From Epiperipatus broadwayi (lineage: Eukaryota; Onychophora; Udeonychophora; Euonychophora; Peripatidae), in the NCBI GenBank assembly GCA_028023455.1, contig JAQFVV010000032.1, positions 3,164,001 to 3,228,000 of the forward strand: 64,000 nucleotides of DNA. The letters are read 5' to 3'. The translations under genes were made by a program, and so were the position numbers. Within the stretch, counting starts at the first letter, position 1. The number at the start of each line of letters is the position of its first letter. This document shows positions 1 to 12,768 of this stretch, piece by piece. Below the pieces are notes generated by a model. It searched no databases. It was not told the DNA's origin and saw nothing but the letters and a program-made list of their open reading frames with translations.

Positions 1-398
1 TTTAAGGCTCGAATGGGATCTTTAGCAGCAAGGAATATACACGTAAATGGAAAAAAAATGGGTGATTTAATCTGCAAGTTGTGTGAGGAAGGCATAGAAA
101 TTATTAGGCATCTGTTAATTCAATGTAAATGCTTGGAACCAGAAAGGGTACAAATAATGAAGTTCTGGAAGAATAAATATGAACAAAGTGATTATAGTGA
201 AAAGTGGGTTATTGCTTTTTATGCTGGGTTTGGGAAAAGATAAGGGGGGTTTAGATATGAAGACTGTGGAGTTGACAAAGATTATGTTGTGGAACTAGGA
301 TGGAGCAGATTATGGGAAACCTTAGGGTGGGGAATGGAAAGGGAAGGTACAGTGGCTAACATGTTTCTCTGTGCATAGGTGCTGAGAGATTCCTGATT
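1..398 (+). mobile_element. 3' end of a non-LTR retrotransposon (LINE), copy 1, truncated by window edge
   Basis: The frame from about position 13 encodes the C-terminal end of a LINE polyprotein. It has the knuckle seen after many reverse transcriptases: LICKLCEEG, then RHLLIQC, i.e. C-x2-C followed by H-x4-C. The frame breaks near 241, but similarity to the two other copies in this window (399-770 and 49160-49790) continues through untranslated sequence to about 398. There the shared end with GGTTTCTCTG-like sequence and GACTCTGTATAA is reached. The clade cannot be assigned from so little sequence. It is a dead fragment. Confidence 0.7.
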
Positions 399-770
399 CT
401 GTATAAGGAGAAGTCACAGTGCATGTGAAAATATTAGGCATCTATTAATTGAATGTAAATGCCTGAAAGCAGAAAGGGTACAAATAATGAATTTGTGGCA
501 GAATAAATATAAACAAAGTGATTACGCAGAAAATGGGTTATTGGTTTTTATGCTTGATTTGGGAAAAGATAAAGGGGATTTAGATATAAAGATCATGGAG
601 TTGACAAAGATTGTGAAAAATGGGATGGAGCAGAATAGAGAAGAATATGGAAAAATCTTAGGATGGGGAATGGAAAGGGAAGGTAAAGTGGCTAACAGGT
701 TTCTCTGGGCATAATGGCTGAGAGATTCCCGACTCTGTATAAAAACTGGTTCAATAAATATTATAATATA
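399..770 (+). mobile_element. LINE 3' fragment, copy 2 in tandem with copy 1
   Basis: From about 424 the sequence restarts inside the same LINE family just after the zinc-knuckle, then runs parallel to copy 1: CAAATAATGAATTTGTGG, a gggaaaagataaag stretch, GGAATGGAAAGGGAAGG, and the CGACTCTGTATAAA end. Positions 487-714 are open for 75 codons. The arrangement is a partial head-to-tail duplication of the LINE 3' end, or two successive 5'-truncated insertions. The end is followed by AATAAATATT, which could be the element's own A-rich tail. Confidence 0.65.
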
Positions 771-2939
771 GTTATTAATAATTGTTTGTTTCAATCTTAT
801 TTTGATTTATTATTTATTTATTAATAGATAATCTCTAATCTAATAAATGACTAATAAAAATTATTAACTTTACTACTGTTAATTGTAAATTTAATATCAT
901 CACATCCAAAAAGTTGAAGAACGTACTGACTAGTCTTGCTGTTTTTAATTGAAATTTTCCCATTATTTTTAAGTTCTTGAGTAAGGAAGTCCATGCCTAA
1001 TTTACTATACATTAATTTTGACACAATAACAGTTCTATATACAATTCATTTGGTTGAAAAAGTTATATCTCTGTGATGAAAGATTTTCACTTTTAATTTG
1101 TAAATGCAATAGCAGCAGTTTGGAGTCTTTATTGTATTTTATATGCATCCATCTTTCTGTCTGAAAAAGCTAACTAAACTGACAATTATTTTCAATCTGA
1201 TACCAATACAAGCCAAAAAGTTATTGAATATTTTTTTTTTTTAGATTATTGGATTATAAAGCATCTGAGTTTTGAATATTAATAAATCATTTCTTTGTGT
1301 GTTACATTCAAAATATTATAAACTTTCTGTAGATTAGCCTTTCATAAAGTTTATATTTTCTTTTAATACCAACAAACGGTGCATGACTTTCTTAGTTTAC
1401 CCTCAACATATGCTTCCAAGAGCAATTCTCTTCACCATGATCTTAAACCATCTGCTGTTAAGTTTGAAATTAAATTTAAAATCTTATTATCAAAACTATA
1501 TGCCTGCTTTATGAAATCTCTTATAACCTTTTTCATAAGAGTATTATTATGAAAATGGAAAACAAAATGTTTAACACATTTCATTGCTGCAATTATTATA
1601 ATATTCGATATATATATATATGCATGAAAAACAGTCTTATTTTATTTGAAAACTTGTTGAAGGAGTGTGTACTAGAGCAATTTTTCCTGAGAGTTATAAC
1701 TGCTGTCACTTTAAATAGACATGTTAAATGATTGATCATCAAATAGAGCTATTGCTATTAAATAATTAATATTTTCTTGTTGTTATATCATTTTAACTTC
1801 TTTTAATAAAACTTAAATGTTAGATAACAGCTCTGCTTTTTATATTTTCATGCTTTCTAATCTAACCATATTTATTCACTTGATCAACCCATATTAAGTG
1901 ATATAAAAACATAATATCTCAGAAAAATTCTAAATTACATTAATAAACTTTGCTTTTGTTAATCCTTATTATTAAACAGATGTTAAGTTATTAGAAAGTT
2001 CACATAAAAACATCAAATGCAATTTAAGCTGTAATTATGACAAATCTTTATGTTAACACACTTTACCTGCCAACACAAATGATTACGAGAGAAAAGATAG
2101 ACATTTTAAAAGTATTACATCTATTATCTTAATATATAATTTTACAATAATAATCTGTCCTTTAAAAAAAATTATGTTAATTTGAAAAGCTTTATTGAAA
2201 TAACAAAATTAATAATTTATAAAATTTACTAAAAATAAATCTTTTTTTTTCTTTTTCAAAAAGGCATTAAAATTTATCATTTTAATATACAATACACAAA
2301 TTTATCACATTTCATTTAAATAATAATTTTAAACAAGCCAAACAATAAATATAAGCCTTTTTAGAAGATGGGTCTGTTGATCTCTGGCAAGTCATCTTGC
2401 AGTTTCCTAAAAGTTCACCGATTACAGTTTTGGAACCACTGGCTTTGACTATACATAAGTTTTATAAATACAAATGAACATTAATACAATATGTTGCAAA
2501 TGATTGAAAAATTTTAAACATGTGAGATATGAATCTTTAAAAAACAAAACATTTATTTCTCAGTATAATTTCAAATAATATTAATATATTTTCTCCATCA
2601 CTTTACCTATTTCTTATACCAAATCTTTTATTTATTATTTCAATCACTGACATAATTTTGCAGACCCTTCATTATCAGATAATTTAGAAGTAGCTTAATG
2701 TGAACAAACATTTTCCACTAGAAAATACTTTTTGGGGAGTATATTATTTTCAAGGAATTTTTTCATCATAAAAATACACTGTTTTAATAGTAAACTTTTT
2801 GAATATAACCTTCATTTTAATTATTGGAGGATTTGCATATATATTTTTTATTAGTTAGACTATAATCAGATTGCAATATGTGCCACATATTGATTAGTAT
2901 AGAAAACATTATTTCTCTATTTACTGACTTCCTCCTTAT
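771..2939. other. AT-rich non-coding stretch
   Basis: No coding frame with protein-like composition was seen. Positions about 825-875 (GATAATCTCTAATC, then TAATAAATGACTAATAAAA) match sequence at about 9648-9690 inside the family B repeat cluster, so this is a short relic of that repeat. The rest is simple A/T-rich sequence. If exon 3297-3440 belongs to a longer gene, this is intron. Confidence 0.5.
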
Positions 2940-3170
2940 CAATTTCAACCATTACCAATCCGCTGCAGAATGAAGATCTGTCTCTTCAAGTTCAATCCAT
3001 CTCTAATCTCTAACCTCTCTTTTTCACATCATCCAGCACACTTCCTTATTGAATCCATCCATCTTACATGTTGTCTCTTTCTAGATCTTTTACAATCTCT
3101 TAGAGTCCTGTTTAAGATTTCACCTGTCCATCTATTATCATTTCTTCCAACAATATGTCCAGTATAAATA
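2940..3170 (-). mobile_element. RTE-type LINE, C-terminal fragment
   Basis: Read on the minus strand, the sequence translates across small breaks into the conserved end of RTE elements: a GHIVGRNDNRWT block, then LRDCKRSRKRQHVRWMDSIRK. This follows the usual G-H-[IV]-x-R-x-D-x-R-W and R-x-R-G-R-P-x-x-R-W pattern of the family (known from the family). The + strand frame at 2970-3167 is its antisense shadow. It is a short decayed fragment related to the one at 36960-37180. Confidence 0.7.
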
Positions 3171-3296
3171 GTATAATATATATATATATATATAGTATAT
3201 TAATAACTATATATTTAGTATATTAATAACTATTTTATCATATTAGCAATAAGTAAAATAATTAAATATATGATACAGGTTTTATATATATTTCAG

Positions 3297-3440
3297 GGGG
3301 AGCAATTACAGGATCATGAGAGGAGGGTGCTAATACTGGAACAGGAATTAGTAGAGCATCGTGCCAGTCCACCAGACAAGGGGACCAAGTCCAGGATAAC
3401 TCATGAATTTCATGAGAAAGATACTTACTTGATTTATGAA
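3297..3440 (+). CDS. Internal coding exon (48 codons, phase 0) of an unrecognised protein
   Basis: A 144-bp exon is bounded by a TTTATATATATTTCAG acceptor and a GAA|GTAATT donor, open in one frame and in phase 0 at both ends. It starts GEQLQDHERRVLILEQELVE and ends HEKDTYLIYE. The first 25 residues are charged with heptad-spaced L/V/I, so a short coiled coil is likely. A Pro-Pro-Asp-Lys stretch follows. Base composition is far less AT-rich than the flanks. Its 3' end joins in frame to the exon at 17290, where LIYE is followed by LQRYKTYAYLL, a natural-looking continuation. I do not recognise the family. Upstream exons and the start codon were not seen. Confidence 0.7.
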
Positions 3441-5474
3441 GTAATTATTATTATTATATATTCTTAATGATAAAATACTAAAATTAAATATTGAAAGTTC
3501 ATACTGTATAAACCGAAAATTTAAATTTCATTCAATGAATAAAACTACAGACTGACTTTTCTCTTAGCAAACATTCATTAATTTAAATGTTCTACATAGT
3601 TTGGCATAGTGATAGAGTGGTAGACTGGATTTTAAATTCCATGGATTGAGGACCAGTTCTGTCATTTTTGGTGCCAAATTTTTTAAGAATTCCTAAGAAA
3701 TAAATCATTTAATTATTTTTTTTATTAATTTGAATATTGCTTTCATTTTGTCTATTTTTTTATTTTTTTTATTGTAATTCTAATGAAAAATATATAGATT
3801 TCTCTTGTACGAATTGTAATATATGTTAAGTGTGCTGGTACATAGCAGTAGAGAAGTTTGCGCAGAGTAACAGTTTATGAATATCCCTTCCCCTTAACCA
3901 ATAGACTAATTAATAATTCCAAGGATAGAATAGAATCCACACTGACCCCAACATCGTATATGAAATTAAATGCCCCAAACTGGATGCAAAGCAACATACT
4001 ATGGAGAATTTCAAGCATCCTTATCCCACCTGCTTATCACAACATCAGTACTTAGGTAAAAGAGCATTTGAAAAGCCAGAATATAGCTCTAACTTTCTTG
4101 ATCACCAGAAATTAACAGGATATATATTTAAACCTATTTTGGTTGCAATAGAATATATTGAAAGAAACGATTCAAAAGAAAATTAGAGAAGCATGGTATA
4201 TAGCTAACAACACCAAATAAACTGCAAAGAATCATGCTTCCTCTTTTCTAAAAAAAGGGCACTCTCAACTATAATTTACATAAATTTGAATACCATCCAC
4301 CTATATATATATATATACCACCATTTTCCTATCCTGATTCTATTATGAATATGAAGACACAATAAGCCCTTGAAAGCACTAAACCATTGTATTATTATTC
4401 TATTCAGCTTTTCTATTGCTACATCCTAGCACATATATTGCTAATATTTTGTATATAATACACAAAAAAGGATATTAAGCTATAGTCTAATTGATAGAAT
4501 ATTACAGATTATTGCTTTGCTACTATTCCCTTAAGCTGGTTATCTTTCAGCAGTAGTATGCTGACCTATCATACTTTTTGCTCATTTAGGTGTGTGGGGC
4601 TTGTTTTAAAATCAGATTATATATATAATAGTAGTACCTACCAACAATAAAAAGGAGTTTATCTATATAAGACATGATATATTTTATATAGGGACCACAT
4701 ACATTGGTTTTGACAAAAGGAATAATTAGAAAAATTGCCATTATTGATATGGAATTTTAATTCTTCAAGAAAGAAAGCTGATTGATTTTGTACTATTCAG
4801 AATGAATATTTTTTTTAAAGGCTCTCTGACTTGAGAAATCCTAATAACATGACTTTTAAAGTCTGTTCTACTTTATTAGTACATCTACGGTAATTTTAAA
4901 TGGCTTTATATTTTTGACTTGATGCAAAAATCTAATTTATTAATATCATCACCGCATCATTAGTAAAAGACTAAGCTAAATTCTGCCATATTTTGCAGCA
5001 TGTTTTAAATTTTTATCCAAAGGAAAAACAGTTATTAACTAATCATAACATTTGATAAATTGGATAATAGTAATTGGAGATTTTTTTAAATTTTAATTTT
5101 AGAACAGTAATTATTTAATTGGTATGAAAATTCATCCATAAAATAGCTTGGTACCATGTTAGGTCACCCTCTTTGTTAGTTGAATTTTGCTAATAACAGC
5201 ACTAATGGTGAATAAGATCATACCTTGCCTTGTGCAACTAACCATATGGTTATTTTTATTAAGATCATGTTTTATCATCAGCTACATTTAAATATATTTA
5301 AAGTTTGTGTAATTTAAAAAAAAAATCCCAATTCATTTCATGAATACTTTGGCTTCAAAACCTTCAAGTAATTCCTGTGGTCAAATGAAATTCTTAAGTA
5401 AGAATTACTTTGATTGAAAAATACAGCAAAGTCATTTCATTCATGAAGGAACAATAATGATTCAGTTTATGAAA

Positions 5475-5566
5475 TTCATATTGCAATGCAAATATATGAA
5501 ATATGTAGTTAACTGGTGAATTCATATTGCAATGCAAATATATGAAATATGTAGTTAACTGGTGAA
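5475..5566. repeat. Perfect 46-bp tandem duplication
   Basis: Positions 5475-5520 and 5521-5566 are identical, beginning TTCATATTGCAATGCAAA and ending GTTAACTGGTGAA. With no divergence between the units this is a recent slippage or duplication event. It is suitable as a polymorphic marker; no function is visible. Confidence 0.95.
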
Positions 5567-8247
5567 TATATTTGTGCCCATGATTTGGAGGTCAGTGTGA
5601 TGAGAAATATTAATAGACTCATAAGTCAATGATGTAGGTGTAATAAATCCATTATCCAAAGTTATAATATGCAGGCAGAAGAAAATGACTGTGATTTGGA
5701 TCTTTTTATATCATGTCTTTCTAAGGTGTCAGATTTAGACATTGCACCTAAAACAAAACTTTCTGATACTGTTGATAGTCTCAAAATGATCGAGCACCAG
5801 ATAAAAATTACAATTTTTCTAGAATTTTTAAAAATACTTTTACCAGATCTTATGCACTTTTTATCAGCTGATGAGATTGCAGTAATATTTCTTAAATTAT
5901 GCATATTTTAAGAAATAAAATAATATATTCCATTCTGCAAAAGTAAAGACTGCGATATTTTCATGAATATTGTTTTAAATGATTCAGATATGGCTTTTGT
6001 TTAAATTGTTTTAGAATGCTTATTGCAAATTATTCATGGCATACTTTCTGAGAAATGAACATTAAACTGTCAAAATAATTTTTATATTTAGACAACCCTA
6101 GAAGTAAAAGATATAAACAAAATTGGTATTTTTATTGATTTAGTTAAAGCATTAGAGAGTGTTGATTCTTTTAATGAAAATGGATAAATTAGTATTTAGT
6201 TTGGTGTTAATACACCTATCTTTTTTTTTAATCAGGCATAAAATTTGTATTCTTTTATGGTATTCGATTAGATATGGAATATCCTCATTACTCACTATTT
6301 ATTTTGACAGAACATACCAAGCTATAATAAAACATTACATGTTCTCACCTGATGACCACAGTTGTTTTTGTTGTTGAAATGGATCTGGTAGTTCGAATGA
6401 AACTATTCTATAATCCCTGTTTTGAAATGTAGATAAAATTTGTAATCTTTTTTAATTAGAGCTAACTATCAGAAAGGCTGTTGCTTATCAAAGGAACACC
6501 ATTTTAACAGTATGTATAAACTTATAAAAAAGAGCACAGAACAACTCAAAGGTAATCCTTTCAAAAATCCTGTAGTGTCCAGAGTTCCATTTCCCATGAA
6601 ATATTTTTTAGCGGAAGACCAAGATAATTGAAACTTATTTGAAGGGGGATGATAGTCACATTTCTAAAAATTATTTCTTTCTTTTTTTTTTTTGATGAAT
6701 TAATCAAAGGAAAATTATTGGCCAAAATTAATGTATACAAAACATTTATAAAATAACCTTGAAAAACTTTTTTATCAGTTCGTCTAATTTATAAAAATTA
6801 TTGAAGAGTGATACTTTATAGGAAGGAATTATATCTAAGTATAATGTTTCTTTTAAAATTTATTGGAAAATAAATAAGTAAGCAAAAAATATAAATAGGG
6901 TGATCTAATCAAGCTTCTACATGAATCTATAATTTGTTTTTGCAGATGGTTATAGTTCAGATATTGACAGATTTAACTATGAAAGAAGCTGTTTATCAAA
7001 ATACAATATTTGCATCAACTCTTGAAAGCTATAGAAATAATATAAATATTCTGTTTATAAATATGTACTACAATTAATGCACTATACATGGATACATTTT
7101 TTTTTACTAACTATATATATGTTTTAAAAATAACTTTCTTATTTTCTATAGTTAACTATTATATACAGTATTTAGAGAAAAATAAAATATGTTAATAAGA
7201 TCAATGTTAATATTTAAAATTCATTTCATTCAAATAAAATGCCTATCTTATGATTAAGAATAAAAATAATAATTGTCAAAAATATTTAATATTAATGTAA
7301 CTATTTAACTACAGATGGCAGCACACTACTACTTTATCCGCGATCTGTTTTTTCCCCCCCTAAATGAGAAAATATAAAAGCATTCTAAAGGTTTATAACA
7401 AACAGTAACGTTGCAAAAGTAAAATCATTATTCATTTAGAAAAATCATATAATTAACTATACAGTGGATATTGGAGTATAGATTAATAGTAGTATTTTTT
7501 TTAACTGAATAAGAGCAGAAAAAAATCAACAGATCATCATCATAAATATATAGAAGTAATACAAACATATCAGCTAAAAATTATCAACAATTATCCTGTG
7601 GTCTGGATTCAAAAAAGGATATATTATTTTAAGATCTAAGGCTAATCATTATCATTCAGGGCCAAATATGGGACATAATATTACAAAAAAAAAAATGAAT
7701 ATTTTTTTTGCTGCATGCACATACTTAAGTATTGAATAACTATAAAATTAAGCATATTGCAAAAAATGCTGGAATTAGTATATCAATGCTGATTATCATT
7801 AATGTCCAGGATTTTTAGGTACTACTTATACATTGGTCATAAATGAATTAGTAGTCATCATCACAAATCATACCAAATGTATAGATTTTAAAAAGGATTT
7901 TTATTATCTTAGTCCCATCTAAATAATTTTAAAGAGAATTATTGAGATACCTCTACATATCCATTATTCACTCACTAGTTTGGGATAGTAGTTGCTCTCC
8001 TAAAGAGATGGGCAAGAATGGGGAAATGCAGTTCTTATTCTTTTCTAGTATTAAATGACTTTACTGGAATAACTTAAAATATTGATTAATAAATTCAATA
8101 ATCAAAAAAATGCAAAGTCTGAGAAAGTCTTCAATACATATTTTAAATATAAATTATTTCTAAAAATTGACATACAAATTATACAGGTAATATTATTTAA
8201 ATTGTAGTTTGCAAATGTATAAATTAAACATAGCTCAACATATATAT

Positions 8248-8334
8248 AAACAAAGGGACTATTCTTGATTCTTTTTTCAACATTTAAAGTGCTTTTATGT
8301 CATAGCCTGGGGTGATGATTTAGTCCCTTTGTTT
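8248..8334. repeat. Small inverted repeat (MITE-like, 87 bp)
   Basis: The 14-bp arms AAACAAAGGGACTA (8248-8261) and TAGTCCCTTTGTTT (8321-8334) are perfect complements around a 59-bp centre. This could be a miniature inverted-repeat element. No clear target-site duplication was seen. Confidence 0.5.
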
Positions 8335-8715
8335 AAATGTGTATTTTTATTTTACTGTAAATTGTAAATTATCATAAAAATCACATATATACATACACAT
8401 TAATTTGGTAGTATAAAATATGTCAATTATTAATTATATTTTATAAGGCTATTACACATTCATATATGCACAGACACACTTATAAAATAAAATATTTTAT
8501 TTTAACCATTAGTAAATTGAAAATGATCTTACATGTAATATATATTTAAAAGTAATCCATATTAAAAAAACACATTTGGTAATTTCATTATATTTTTGTA
8601 ATTCTAATTCCAATTTTTTGTAAGTGACATAACAAAATTGGAAAAAAATATACCTAGATGTATAATATTTCTGTAATAAATAATATTTTAATTTGAGAAG
8701 TGCAGATAGTTGAAA

Positions 8716-8881
8716 ATTGAAATAAATTGAGATACTGTCAAATCTCTATGCGCTCGTTACAATACTTATCCTACAGCCAATCAGATGTCACGATAGCCGT
8801 CCAAATGAAAACTAAACCTAAACATAGATAAGTATTGTAACGAGCGCATAGAAATTTGACAGTATCTCAATTTATTTCAAT
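8716..8881. mobile_element. MITE with 55-bp near-perfect inverted arms
   Basis: The arms 8716-8770 and 8827-8881 are complementary at 54 of 55 positions (one C/T difference), separated by a 56-bp centre. They begin ATTGAAATAAATTGAG and contain ATGCGCTCGTTACAAT, which has more CG than the surroundings. The near-identity of the arms implies a recent insertion or strong constraint on the fold. No coding capacity. It abuts the family B repeat cluster. Confidence 0.85.
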
Positions 8882-8889
8882 ATTTCTGT

Positions 8890-9985
8890 AATGTAATTTT
8901 CACCATACCTCTCAAGCAAAGTAGGAACTGGTTTCTATCCATTTTTTAACACTTTGTGAAGGAGTGTAATCATAAATATATAGCCAAAGACATGTGAAAA
9001 AAAGTGAATAGTCCCCAAGGTGCAAATTTCATGCTGAACCAGTGCTTAATAGTTGCCAGATCACAATCTTTATCATTGTTCAGTTTGTATAGATAACCAC
9101 TTACTACAATTTAATTGATAAGTATCAAACTCACTGCCCACAACTTTGATTCAAACCTTGATGAAAGTACAGAAATAATTTTTATTACTCATTCATTAGA
9201 TTAGAGATTATTCACTTAATGAATAATATATCTGTAGTATAATTTTCACTACACTGCTCTCATGTAAAGCAGGAACTGGTTTTTATCTGCATTTAATACT
9301 TTGTTGAGGGGTGCAGTCATAAATATATGACCAATGACATTATTAATATGCTTCCATCAAATGGTTTGTGGCAAAGTTGTGAGACAGTAAGTTTGATACT
9401 TATCAATTAAACTCTGGTAATTGACTATCTATATATATACTGAATAATGATAAAGATGTGTAAGATATTGTGATCTAAGCAACTAATGAATGCTAGTTCA
9501 GCAGGTGAAATGTGCATTTTGAGGATCATACATCTTCTTCACATGTCTTCGGCATATGTTTTTGATTACATTTCTCTACAAGGTGTTAAAAGTGGATAAA
9601 AACCACTCCCTACTTTGTGTAAGAGTGGTATAGTATTCATTCAGCGGATAATCTCTAATCTAATAAATGACTAATAAAATATTATTAATTTACTTTCATC
9701 AAGTGGTTTGTGTCAATGTTGTGAGGGCAGAAAGTTTGTCACTTATCAATTAAACTATAATAAATATATATTGAACAATAATAAAGATACATGTAAGAGA
9801 TTGTGATGTGGGCCAATTGATGAGTGCTGGTTCAGCATGAAATGTGATCTTGGGGATCATACATCTTTTTACATGTCTTTGGTCATATGCTTATGATTAT
9901 ACCCCTCCACAAGATGTTAAAAGCAGATAGAAACCATTCCCTACCTTGCATGAGAGTGGTGTAGTGAAAATTACACTTCAGAAAT
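8890..9985. repeat. Cluster of family B foldback repeats (inverted and direct partial copies)
   Basis: A reverse-orientation copy (about 8890-9180), a partial reverse copy (about 9200-9335), a forward copy (about 9350-9650) and a second forward copy (about 9690-9985) share blocks. These include GTTCAGCA plus GAAAT, then GGATCATACATCTT, ACATGTCTT, and the closing GTGTAGTGAAAATTACA-like end. The same core recurs at 41292-41650 and 61223-61524. The forward copies carry the hammerhead-like region annotated at 9803-9860. No protein frame. Confidence 0.75.
9803..9860 (+). ncRNA. Hammerhead-like ribozyme relic, family B copy at 9.8 kb
   Basis: The elements occur in order. Stem I strand is CCAA (9813-9816). 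The core box is TTGATGA (9817-9823; CTGATGA expected). Stem II is GTGCTG / CAGCAT around loop GTT (9824-9838). GAAA lies at 9839-9842 and a short stem III (AT..AT) at 9842-9848. The predicted cleavage nucleotide is C9849, followed by TTGG (9850-9853), which pairs perfectly with CCAA. An outer stem pairs GTGAT (9803-9807) with ATCAT (9856-9860). The first core C is mutated to T, so activity is doubtful. The structural call is inference from the known hammerhead consensus. Confidence 0.55.
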
Positions 9986-10107
9986 ATTATTAAAATATAT
10001 GTACAGTTTCTATCCCTTGAAAGGTTCTAAATTTTTGCAGGACTTTTAATGATCAGTTACTTTTTATTTATCTTACTGAACACTTACATTGAAAAGGGGG
10101 GGGGGTG

Positions 10108-11080
10108 CGGTCTGTGATTTTTCAAAATTTGCGTAAAAGCAAAGCACCAACGTAAAATTACTTTAAAATTCGCACAAAAAAAAAATAAGGAAATAAAATA
10201 TGACTAATAAAAAATTTCAAATTTGAAAAAAATTGATACAAGACAAACTTTTTTTAACTATAATATTTAATTTTATTCAAAATAATATATTTTTATGCAT
10301 AATTTACAGTACAGTAATTTACATTTTTTATACACGTTTTAATTATTATAGCTATTTGCCGAAAAACACGTTCGTTTGCAAACAACTAGTGCCAACTTCA
10401 CACTCATGTTGTGTCAATAGGTTTCTGGTGACAACGTAATTAGTAATTAATCTTTGAGACGATGATTTTATTAATTGTTTATGAAACTAACAACTAAAAA
10501 TTAAATTCTTATTTTTGTCTTTAATTTTCAATTCCGTTTAAAAATAAAATTTCACATCACATTAATTTCAAGTCATCGTAAGTAATTTTTAAATTGTTAA
10601 TTACAATTAAAAATCAGATTTTAATTTTTAATTGTCAAATTTAATTGTGCCCACTGCTATTACTGACCTTTTAAAAATAAACTTGTGGACACTAAATGAT
10701 TAATAATTGATTACGTTTTTTTTAAAAAGCAAAAACAGAATGTGATTTAAAATGCAAAATTAACACGCACAATGTTTGAACAAATTTACATTATAATCTT
10801 GTAAAATTTAATGTGTGTATACATAAAATGTGGAAATCATGATTTTAATTTCATTATTTCATAAAATCTTATTATTATAAAGCACTGAAAATATTGAAAT
10901 TACTAAGATGAAAGTTGAATTCCAATAATGTGCTATTACTTTTAATATAACGTAAGTGCGCGAAATTTATTTTTTAAAGTAATAGCGCATTATCGGAGTT
11001 TGACTTCTGGTGAAACACGAATCGCGTAACTTCAAAATCGTGTTAAATAAGTCCGTGTAAAAAGAGACCCAGGTGTAATT
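10108..11080. mobile_element. ~1-kb interspersed repeat, copy 1 (DNA-transposon-like, left end lost)
   Basis: It matches 32190-33133 along its length: TTTGCGTAAAAGCAAAGCA, AAATTACTTTAAAATT, TATGACTAATAAAAAATTTC, ATACAAGACAAACTTTTT, and near the right end CGCGTAACTTCAAAATCG and AAAGAGACCCAGGTGTAA. The right end is the reverse complement of the ACCTGGGTCT left end preserved in the other copy, so the family has terminal inverted repeats. No transposase frame is visible, so it is non-autonomous. A G-run (10082-10092) lies just outside the left boundary. A smaller inverted repeat is nested at 10922-10996. Confidence 0.65.
10922..10996. repeat. Short inverted repeat nested in the 10-kb repeat
   Basis: CCAATAATGTGCTATTACTT (from 10922) is complementary, with two mismatches, to AAGTAATAGCGCATTATCGG (ending 10996). 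The centre is rich in CG (AAGTGCGCGAAA). The second copy of the host repeat lacks it at the same place, so it is probably a separate miniature element. Confidence 0.5.
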
Positions 11081-12768
11081 TATTTAATTCATTCAAAAGT
11101 CATTACTTTTAGCACAAATAATGCAAAAGATGTTAAATACTCTTTGGGGGGGGGGGGGAGTAGATATTTATTAGCACCAGAGTTTGTATTTGAAATAATT
11201 TGCCAATATTAGTATATATTTTATTCACTAGTCATTTTCTTTGCTCTGTGCTTCGTACATATGTTAAAATATCAATAGTAGTAAAGCAGCAGTACTATAT
11301 AATCGGCTTTTTGTCTATATTTTTACACATATGTATGATCAACTTGTAAGTTTTTTCTGTGTGTACTTTTTCGCTTGCTTATCATAGCTTAATGTGCATT
11401 GTTGGAGTCTGTTAATGAGCTGGTTTTTCGTGCATGTTATTACTAGCAAGTGAATGTATTTAAAAAATTTAAATAAAGTTTGAATTTTTTTAAAAACATT
11501 TAACAATTAAATTAGATGATAGAAATAATTCAACATATAATTACATATATATATATAAATTTTAAAAAAAACTTTATATGTATATATACTTATGGTAAGA
11601 TTTACAAAAAAAAAAAGATTGATTATAAATTCTACTTGACTAAAATATAATTATATTTGTGCTTATTGATTACCAAAAAGAATTACAGTTAACTCCAACC
11701 TGCAAACGCTTTGTCAAAGTACACAATTTCAATTATATGCTGTCCCAAAAAATTTGTAAACAAACAATCAAAAATATAAATAATAAAAAAAACTCATTAA
11801 AATTCACAAATTTAATACATTTTACAAGACTCAAGCAGCCATTTTTTGGTTTCTGAGCATCATACATAATTATGTTTAAATAAAATAAAAATTTTAAAAA
11901 AGTAAACAATCATATTTGTTTATGTTGAAAGCACATAATTTTATTATTCCTTTATTATCCTTTCTGAATTCAATGTGCAGATTTGCATGATAAATTATTT
12001 TGTAAACTTAATGCTAACAGTTTGACAAAATTTTAGAACATATTTAAAGTTAATACTGACTTAAAAACTTCAAAACAGTTAGATAAATCATAGGTTTTTT
12101 TAAAACAAGATTAGTTTTTATAAGACAAAAAAATTCTTGAAAAAAAAATAAAAGAATATCATCCAGAGTTATTTATTTACATTTCACTGATTATTTTATT
12201 TGAAAAATAAAAATATAGCACAGTAAGTTTTTTTTTTTTAAATTCTACTTTATTTTTTCAGTAAATGACAAATATATGTAAATGTGTCCCCTTAATTTAT
12301 TATTTTTTAAAAATTTTGTTTAAGCTTTAATTTTAAATATATATATATATATACTTGTTGCAATTCAATAATAATGCAAATTCTATTCTAATCAAAGTTT
12401 ATCAACAAAACATGAACTATTATAGATTATGTATGATGTACCTGAGAGGATCTAGAAACAAAATTTAGCTTATATAACAGCTCCACTATAATAAAGCACA
12501 AAATATGTTTTATAAAAAATAAATGTTAAATATATTAATTAAAACATTAAAAAATATTTTTTATTTAATATTGACTAATAAAAATATGATATTGACAAAA
12601 AAATAGAAGTACTGTTTTTTATATGATTCTAGGTAATTTTGATATGAAGTTAATAATATTTAAGGATTTAGTATAATTATAGTGAGAATTCCACTAAAAT
12701 TCAAAGTCTGCTTATCTTATTTTGTAATGAGTTTTGTATAAGACATTCATTATAGTAAATTATATATT

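Noticed and set aside
522-794. 90-codon minus frame
   Set aside because: Antisense shadow of the LINE 3' fragment.
5669-5911. 80-codon + frame (MQAEENDCDLDLFISCL...) overlapping an 80-codon frame on the other strand
   Set aside because: An acceptor-like ATATGCAG precedes it, but both strands are open, no family resemblance is visible and there is no donor or partner exon. It could be a scrap of an old transposon; not supportable as a gene.
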